Positions 13,001 through 22,000 of a DNA stretch of 64,000 bases are shown here, in pieces (the stretch's first letter is position 1; each line of letters opens with the position of its first letter). The translations under genes and the position numbers were made by a program. The notes beneath the pieces are model-generated. The model saw nothing but the letters and a program-made list of their open reading frames with translations. It did no database searches and had not been told where the DNA came from. The DNA lies in contig CM082579.2 of assembly GCA_040954595.2 (NCBI GenBank), forward strand, positions 11,904,001-11,968,000. Reading direction: 5' to 3'. Origin of the DNA: Balanoglossus misakiensis (taxonomy: Eukaryota; Hemichordata).

Positions 13001-16000
13001 AAGGTTTGAGAAGTCCATTCTATGTAAAAAATGGTGCTGATTCCAAAAAAGTCAGTCTTATTGACCCCACTCAAGACAAAATTGCCATTTTGGCCATTTT
13101 AACCCAAAAATGGTCTTTTTTAGAAAACACTAAAAACACACTGTTTTCGTCACATTCAGAGATCTGATGACATATGATATGCTTATTCTATGTAAAATTT
13201 GGTGAATATTACGAAAAAAGTAGTTCGATTGACCCAAAACAACAGAAAATTGTCTTTTTGACCATTTTTTGCCCCAAAAACGTCATTTTTAGAAAAAATT
13301 TAAAACTCACGGTTTTCTTCATAATGATTGATCTGGTGATATATGGAAAGTCAATTCTATGTTAAAAGTGGTGACTTTAAAAAATAAAGCACTCTTTTTG
13401 ACCTCAATCAATATAAAAATGCCATTTTTGGCCATTTTTTGAGGTCAAAAAAGGTCATTTTTACAAAAAAACTAAAAATAAATTGTGTTTTTCATATTCA
13501 GAGATCATTCGATATATGAAATGTCCATTCTATGTAAAAAATGGTTCTGATTCCAGAAATAGCAGTCTTATTGACCCTACTCAAGAAAAAATGCCATTTT
13601 GCCACTTTTTGACCAAAAACGTCATTTTTAGAAAACACTCAAAATTTATATATTTTCTTCACTTTTGGAGATCTGATAATGTATTATATGCCCACCCTAT
13701 GTAAAATTTGGTGATTATTCCAAAAAAGCAGATTTATTGACCCAACCTAATGCAAAAATGCCCTTTTGGAAAGTTTTTGCCCAAAAAGGACTTTTTTAGA
13801 AAAAAATTTAAAAACAAACTTTTCTTCATAAAGCTCAGAGATCATGTGATATATGAAATGTTCATCCTATGTAAAAAATGGTGCTAATTCCAGAAATAGC
13901 AGTCTTATTGATCCTACTCAAGAAAAAATGCCATTTTTGCCACTTTTTGCCCCAAAAACGTCATTTTCAGAAAACACTCAAAATTTATATATTTTCTTCA
14001 CTTTCGGAGATCTGATAATGTATTATATGCCCACTATATGTGAAAAATTTCCAAAAAAGCATTTTTATTGATGCCACTCAAGATAAAAGTGCCTTTTGGC
14101 AAGTTTTTGCCCAAAAAGTGTCATTTCTACAAAACACCCAAAACTTTTATATTTTCTTCACTTTCGGAGATGATGATGTATTATATACCCACTCTATGTG
14201 AAAAAATTAAAAAAAATTTTTTACTGGCGCCACTCAAGAAAACAGTGCTTTTTTGACAAGTTTTTGCCCAAAGAGCCACTTTTCGAAAATCATTATAAAC
14301 AAACTGTTTGATTCTTATTTGGAGATTCTATGATGTGTGAAAAGTACATTTATTGTAAAATAGGTGTTGTTTCCAGAAATGCAGTCTTAATGACCTGAAC
14401 CATGATTAAATCACCTTTTTGGCTAAGTTTTGCACAAAATTGTTATTTTTAAGAATATATTAATAGCATTCTCTTTTCTTCACTTTCGGTGATCTTATTA
14501 TAAATAAAAGCCCATTCTATATTGAAACTTGGTTACTGTTCCAATAAAGAAAGTCTTACTTACCCTATTCAATTGAAATTTGTAATTTCGGCCACTTTTT
14601 TGGTCAAAAATGTTCATTAAAAACAAACAAACTAAAGACAAATTGTTTTCTTCATATTCAGAGATCTGATCATGTATGAAAAGTCCATTATGTGTAAAAT
14701 TTGGTGACTATTCCAAAAACGGCAGTCTGGTTGGCCCCACTCTAGTCAAAATTGCCTTTTTGGCTATTTGTAGCCAAAAATAGATCTACACAAGAAAAAT
14801 TTATCCTTTTAGCCATTTTGTACCGAAAAAATGTTTGTATTTGGAGTTTTTGCAAATTTAGCCTAAGTTGAACTCATAATGATGATGAAACAGCGTCGAG
14901 AGGAAAAGAAGTTACGAATTGAACAAAACTCGCGTCGATGAATGTAAACACGCCGCCCGGGACCAAGCTCTAAACATGATACAGATGACAAAAGAAAGGC
15001 ATTGCACATTGCCCAAATATTCCCATACAGCAGTTCCAAATTAAAACGTCAAGGATTTTATGTTTATTTGGTTTAAGCCCACATTTTCCCTGCTGCGTGT
15101 TAGTTCAGGGGCCAGTTTTAGCAGTGCTCTATTGAGTATTCTAGCATCGCTCAATTGGGTTGCACTCCTGTCCAATCAGTATGACGGAGGTATCATGATA
15201 TAAATTATAATATAATTTCTGATTTTGTATTCAGATTGAAGAGAATAAATTTCAACAATCTCTCCCGAGCTGGCATATCTGAACCTAAATATTTCACACC
15301 ACTCATAATCGACTTATAGTAGACAGTGCGTATACATGGATCATCTTATTGTTGAGTTCAGTTTTGGGCTAAATGTGCCAAATTGTAGCAACCCTGTCTT
15401 TCAATATCATCAATTTAATTGATATTATATGGTTATGGCGTTTTAAATATGCATATACAACATCAGAACACAAAAGGCAAAAACATCAATTATATTTGTT
15501 TTCTGAAAATGCCTATTGTTGACCAAAAGATGGCTAAATGGCAATTTTGTACTGAGCGGGGTGTCTCAATAAGACCGTTGTGCTGGTATCAGCATATTTT
15601 TTGCACACACAAAAAAACAAAAAAAAAACGAATTTACATACATCACAAGGGCTCTGAATATGAAGGAATAAGTTTGTATTTATTTTTTCTAACAGTTACC
15701 TTTTTGAGCAAAGAGGCAAAAATGATATTTTTTTCCTCAGTGGGGTCAGTAAGAGTGGGTTTTTTTAGTACTTTTATTTATCATTCGATCACCAATGGGA
15801 AGAAAATGGCATATTTTTCGTATTTTCTAGGAATGACACGTTTTGGGCAAAAACTTGCGAAAAAGGCACTTTTATCTTGAGTGGCATCAATAAAACTGCT
15901 TTTTTGGAAATTTTTCACATATAGTGGGCATATAATACATTATCAGATCTCCGAAAGTGAAGAAAATATATAAATTTAGAGTGTTTTCTGAAAATGACGT

Positions 16001-19000
16001 TTTTGGGGCAAAAAGTGGCAAAAATGGCATTTATTCTTGAGTAGGATCAATAAGACTGCTATTTCTGGAATCAGCACCATTTTTTACATAGGATGAACAT
16101 TTCCTATATCACATGATCTCTGAGCTTTATGAAGAAAAGTTTGTTTTTAAATTTTTTTCTAAAAATGGCCTTTTTGGGCAAAAACTTTCCAAAAGGGCAT
16201 TTTTGCATTAGGTTGGGTCAATAAATCTGCTTTTTTGGAATAATCACCAAATTTTACATAGGGTGGGCATATAATACATTATCAGATCTCCAAAAGTGAA
16301 GAAAATATATAAATTTTGAGTGTTTTCTAAAAATGACGTTTTTGGTCAAAAAGTGGCAAAATGGCATTTTTTCTTGAGTAGGGTCAATAAGACTGCTATT
16401 TCTGGAATCAGAACCATTTTTTACATAGAATGGACATTTCATATATCGAATGATCTCTGAATATGAAAAACACAATTTATTTTTAGTTTTTTTGTAAAAA
16501 TGACCTTTTTTGACCTCAAAAAATGGCCAAAAATGGCATTTTTATATTGATTGAGGTCAAAAAGACTGCTTTATTTTTTAAAGTCACCACTTTTAACATA
16601 GAATTGACTTTCCATATATCACCAGATCAATCATTATGAAGAAAACCGTGAGTTTTAAATTTTTTCTAAAAATGACGTTTTTTGGGCAAAAAATGGTCAA
16701 AAAGACAATTTTCTGTTGTTTTGGGTCAATCGAACTACTTTTTTCGTAATATTCACCAAATTTTACATAGAATAAGCATATCATATGTCATCAGATCTCA
16801 GAATGTGACGAAAACAGTGTGTTTTTAGTGTTTTCTAAAAAAGACCATTTTTGGGTTAAAAATGGCCAAAATGGCAATTTTGTCTTGAGTGGGGTCAATA
16901 AGACTGACTTTTTTGGAATCAGCACCATTTTTTACATAGAATTAACTTCTCAAACCTTCCTTACCAAAAATTCTGATTAACGGCACCTAGCTCCTGGACT
17001 AACAGGGTCCTTCCCCCAGGCACGCCTTTCCTGGATACGTTTCACAAATACTTGTTTCTTAGCTTTACCAAATATAATGTATCTATCCAACGTGCACATT
17101 CGTACAATAAACAGGAGACTATTTATGCTTAGAAAACATTTAATCAACGGTATATTGAATCATTTACAATGAAGAATGGAACAAAGTGCGAGTTCAGATT
17201 TCAACGTCGCCTTCACTTCGCATAACTCATTTTCTATTTTCTGTCTCTATCTCTGTAACTTCTCCTCGTTCTATCATATCTATCGTCTCTCACATAACAA
17301 TTTCGAGCGATGTGCCCAGCCCTGTGGCATCTCCAACATCTCATTCTGTTTCTCGTCTTACGTTGCTCCGTCAGGGTACCACTCCCCATTGCCTTCTTAA
17401 CTTTTGCGATTTTTTCTATGATTTCCGCGTGTTCCCCCGACCCAATCAAGGCCAACAACATTTGTGGAAGTGCCTTAGAATTTCTTTCCTTTCTTAGGGC
17501 TCGCATCATTGCAACATATTTTTGATAGTCCGGGTGTCTGACATCAAACGCAGTGACGGCGACCATTTGTAGACGAGCGAGTGCTTCCTCAGCGTTGAAA
17601 ATGGCGGCATCTCGTTCCACATACAGTCTCAGCTCCATTAACTCTCTCTCAAATCTATCGTTTGCCAACTGTAGCGAAGTTCGGGCGTCTCCCCCTGAGG
17701 GTCCTGGCACATCTCTACCAACAACTTGTCCTACCTGTGAAAACAGAAGTGACACGTCACCATTGTATACGTACTAGTGGAATTTCTATGGTCACCAACC
17801 ACCTGTTGATTTCGTTCATTACATCATACTAACTCATTACCATGTACTCATCTGTATTTCAAATATTCAAATTAAGCACATTTTCCATGCCACGTCAGCT
17901 TTTTTTCTTTCATGTAATTTCTTTCCTTTCTTCCTCTCTCGTCTCTTCTCCTCTCGAGTCAGTTATCATTGGGACGAACTCTACTTTCGTCAACCCAAAC
18001 TTTTTTATGTCGCACATAAACCCGGGGACGAACTACATATCGTCTACCCTCTTTTCTCTACGTACCATGTGCTTCAGGGGACGAACCTCATGTATTTTAT
18101 TACATTATTATCGTCTACCCAACTTCTCCGTGCCTGTCAGCACATCAACTCTCGCCAAACCCATACCTTATCATTCTGCATGGGGACGAACTAATATCAC
18201 TACCGACGTGATGTCTTGCATTCCGTAAGTCTCAATGAAGATATCGGAGACTACCAAGCAGCTTGTGTAATACCGAAATATCAGGGTACATTAGAGGGTA
18301 TACAAATGAGACTTACCGCTTTTGCTCTCTGTTCAGTACTGGCCATTGTAGTTGACGCTCCAGCCGACATTGTCGTGGCACCTGATGTTGAAACTGTCAC
18401 TATCGGTAAAGTTACTGATGGCGTGGCCACTCTAGTCGTTGACATTCTTGTCACCGATGGAGGTAGTGATATTAGGTGTCTGCAGCACCGTAACGGCTTT
18501 CGTCGTTGTAGGTTGGTTCGTAGCCATAGTAAGGTTGTGATGACGAGCGAGGTTGTGATACTTTCAGCGGTCTGTCCCACTACGCTGTGATAAGGCACAC
18601 ATGGTACCCTGGGTAGCCCCCTTATATATGCCATCTTATGCATATTCATTTTGGTTAGCCAATCACTACTCAGTATAGATATAGACAATTTATCAGTACT
18701 AAAGGACACGTTTCTGTACGGTAATTTGTGTAATGATAAAATTGCATCCAACGGGGTGGTTTGAGGAAAAAAATCGATGCTTTATTGCATTACTTGCGTG
18801 CAACTCAACCAGATTGAAACTCAACCAGATTGGGCCCCTAAAGACTGAACAATTCCAACGAAACCAATAGGGCCCAAGCGCTTGGGCCCTAAAAAACCAG
18901 TCATACCAATAGTCATACCATAAACAATTATGCCAAAATTTGGGGTTTAGCTCAAGCCTGCTGTGCTTGTGCCCTAAAGAAAAACTCCAGTAAAAACAAT

Positions 19001-22000
19001 AGGGCACAAGCCTGCTTGGCTTGTGCCCTAATAATAATAATAAAGAAAAATTCCAACAATACCAATAGGTGCCCCTATTGGTATTGTTGGAATTTTTGTT
19101 TCTAATGAGACCGCGGAATGATATTGCTTGTTTCGTGAACAGGCCACACTACCAAAAGGTAGTTCCGGTAACAAATCATTTGCATACAGGTATGGCATAA
19201 TGTTAATTGATGTTACGCGCTCGGTGCAAGTAATCGACGGTACATATGTAATAATATGTTTTTTTGTCAAACTCAGCTTCCTCTCTGAGTTTGTTTTTAC
19301 GCTGTCTTTATTTTAATAGTAAGTGCAATCAAGGCACAGAATAAGAATCAAGTTGTTCGAGCACAGAAAACTCTCCTCGAATCCGACATGAAAATAAAGA
19401 CAAGGCGCGGTCGAGTGATGATAGTTGGCCAGTACGGAGTCGGCAAAACAAGTCTGAAACGAAGCCTGTTCAGGGAAGAATTCAACCCTAAACATGATTC
19501 CACCAGAGGAATCGACTTGGTTCGATTTTCAATTGATATATCGACCTTTTTCGCGGGTATGTACGTCCTATTGTTTTACATTCCAAAGTATCGTCCGGTT
19601 GCTTTTTCGATAGCAAAATAAATCAGAGACATGTTCAACGCATTGTTTGTTTGATTTTTTAAAAAGAACATCATATCCCTTTGTTATTCAGTCACTGATC
19701 AAACGAAGGGATCGCCCACACAGATGACTATGCGAAAGCTACTGGCGAACAAAATGCGTGATCTGTTGAAGGAAGAACAACATGACAAGCCCATACAAAA
19801 TCACAATGCCAACAAGTCCATCAAACCAGAAGTTATCTCCGGTCAACACCACGCCGCCGTTACCGACGACGTATTCGAAGATGAGAATAAGGATGATGTA
19901 GAGCTCCCAGAGCTATTTTCACATCTCATTCTCGAAGGCGAGGACGAACAAACACTTCTTGAGTCCCTGAATGTGAACAAACTTGACATGGACATGGACT
20001 CGTTTTGTGACTTTGGACTGTGGGATTTCGCGGGACAAAGTGTCTACTATACCACACATCAGGTGAGAGTGTATTCCTTTTTGGGTCCCATTGGTATGTA
20101 CCATGGGACCTTATGGGATCGGTTGCGTCTGTCTGTATGTATGTATGTATGTATGGATGGATGGATGGATGGATGTATGTCTGTATGTCCGTCCACATCA
20201 AAAACTTGAAAACCGCTGCGTGTATCACCTTGATATTTGGTGTGCTGATGCAGGCTGGGCTGTAGATGGGAGTTTGTTCAAATGAAGTTGTCATTGCCAA
20301 AAATATGCAAGTGGTGAGTATTTACTTTATTGAATTGTTTTAATTAGGCAGAAACCCCTTCCTGTGATTTATATACACAGCAAATTCCTGCATTATTACA
20401 TAACTGGCTAAGTTTTAAAGAGGCCAGCTGTTCTATTTAGTGTATGTACAGTAAATATGCCATTGGCAGCTTATGGGTCAGTCAGTGTTTGCCCATTGAT
20501 CTCTCGCTATTTGTGTGTGTGTGTTTGTCTGTATATGGCCATGTAGTCCGGTGTAGACTTTTTCTTGTGTAATCGCTCAATGGGACCTCTGTGTCCTTGA
20601 CGTGATTTTTTATGTCTTTGATATCAACTCAAATCTTAATTCAGATGTAGAGTTATGCTATGTCTTTACCTTTGTTGATTGTTTCGGCTGTTCTGTTCTC
20701 TAGACTTTGGCTGGTCTATTCTCTATCTTGGCTGTTCTCGGGCGTACACGTCACTCTTCCGAACAGAACTGCCAAGTATCAGCAAAGGTAGACGGCGCCT
20801 AATTCTGCATTTGATTATAATCAGTTTGACAACAACTAAGACACCGCACACCTTGTGATTGAGGTGATTATAGGATGAGACACGACTTTTTCCCATTATG
20901 CATTTCATTGCCTCTGCCATATTAGCCTATGATATCATTTACCAGGTGTTTTTGGACAACAAGTCTATCTTCCTTCTGGTGGCTGATGCATCCCACGATT
21001 TGGATGACGAGTGTCCAATGGACAAATGTGAATCTCGAGAGGAACAACAATGTTGGAAAAAGAAGATGAAATACAAAGGTTATTTCTCCTTAATGATTAG
21101 CTCTTCGTAATGTATGCTCACACACTTGAGCTTATTACTGATATCTGTGTGTTTCGGTGTGTGTGTGTATGTCTGTGTTTGTCTGTCTGTCTGTCTATCT
21201 ATCGGCAAATATCTCAAGAGAGTCTTAACAGATACGTGAAAGTCTACTAGTTACTGATGCAGCTTGAAATGGATCCGATTTGTTCAGCGCATATTTCATA
21301 TTAAAGATCACTCCATATCTGATAAGGATTTTCTATGGCGAGAGAGCGAGTGGTATGAAATGCGTTGTTATTAGCAATTTACAAGAGCATAAATAGTTCA
21401 CACCTGATTGTTTTATGGTCCGCTTTAATTGGCACTAAAATACCGCATATAAATAGAAAGCGGTTCCGTATACCTGAGCAATGACGTTCACAAATCAATA
21501 CTTTAATCCCTACCTATAATATGGCGATGGTGACAAACCACGTTTCTCTTTAAATCAAGAGTGTGGACCCATGTCCTCTGATATATCTTTGACAACTCCT
21601 GTCTGTCTTTACATATTTCAGACTACCTGAGCTTTTGGCTGAATTCGATCCACACCTGCAGTCAGAAATCGTCAGAGAAGATCATCATAGATGGCCAGGA
21701 ATACATGGCCCCTCTGGTGATACTGGTCGCCACAAAGAAAGATAAGTTAGACCAGGGTCAACAGGTTGGTTGTTACCTCCCTTCGAATATTCGGAGCAAT
21801 TCTAACTGGAAATGGGACACTGCTGTAGTGGTTAAGGTTGATTGTGTCACTAAGTTCCTTACTAACAACGCCAATGAAATATCAATACCTAAGATAACGA
21901 CAAAAAAAGCAAGAATGTAGAATCCGATAAATCATTTGACCACTAAGGATATTTGAAGAAAAGAAGCAACCACATCTATAGTACAATGTTTAAACTTATT

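Larger units (their letters stand above)
7478..18682 (-). mobile_element. Ngaro-type (YR) retrotransposon with split direct repeats
   Basis: In minus orientation the order is repeat A1 (18682-18572), gag, reverse transcriptase/RNase H, tyrosine recombinase, repeat B1 (7841-7774), repeat A2 (7775-7665), repeat B2 (7545-7478). The A1-genes-B1-A2-B2 plan is the split-direct-repeat structure known from Ngaro and PAT elements of the DIRS order. No methyltransferase domain was seen, which favours Ngaro over PAT. The element lies antisense inside intron 1 of the Roc-COR gene. Two younger insertions (11552-12398 and 12972-16987) interrupt it; without them it would be about 6.3 kb. The RT part carries frameshifts, while the recombinase frame is intact. 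Confidence 0.85.

Noticed and set aside
13174-16784. Small genes of 60-73 codons in both arms of the foldback element
   Set aside because: They recur with the tandem unit and between arms, have no domain, and follow the repeat period.
7655-18690. Ordinary LTRs for the element in the Roc-COR intron
   Set aside because: The direct repeats are only about 110 and 68 bp and arranged A1...B1-A2-B2, and a tyrosine recombinase replaces a DDE integrase.
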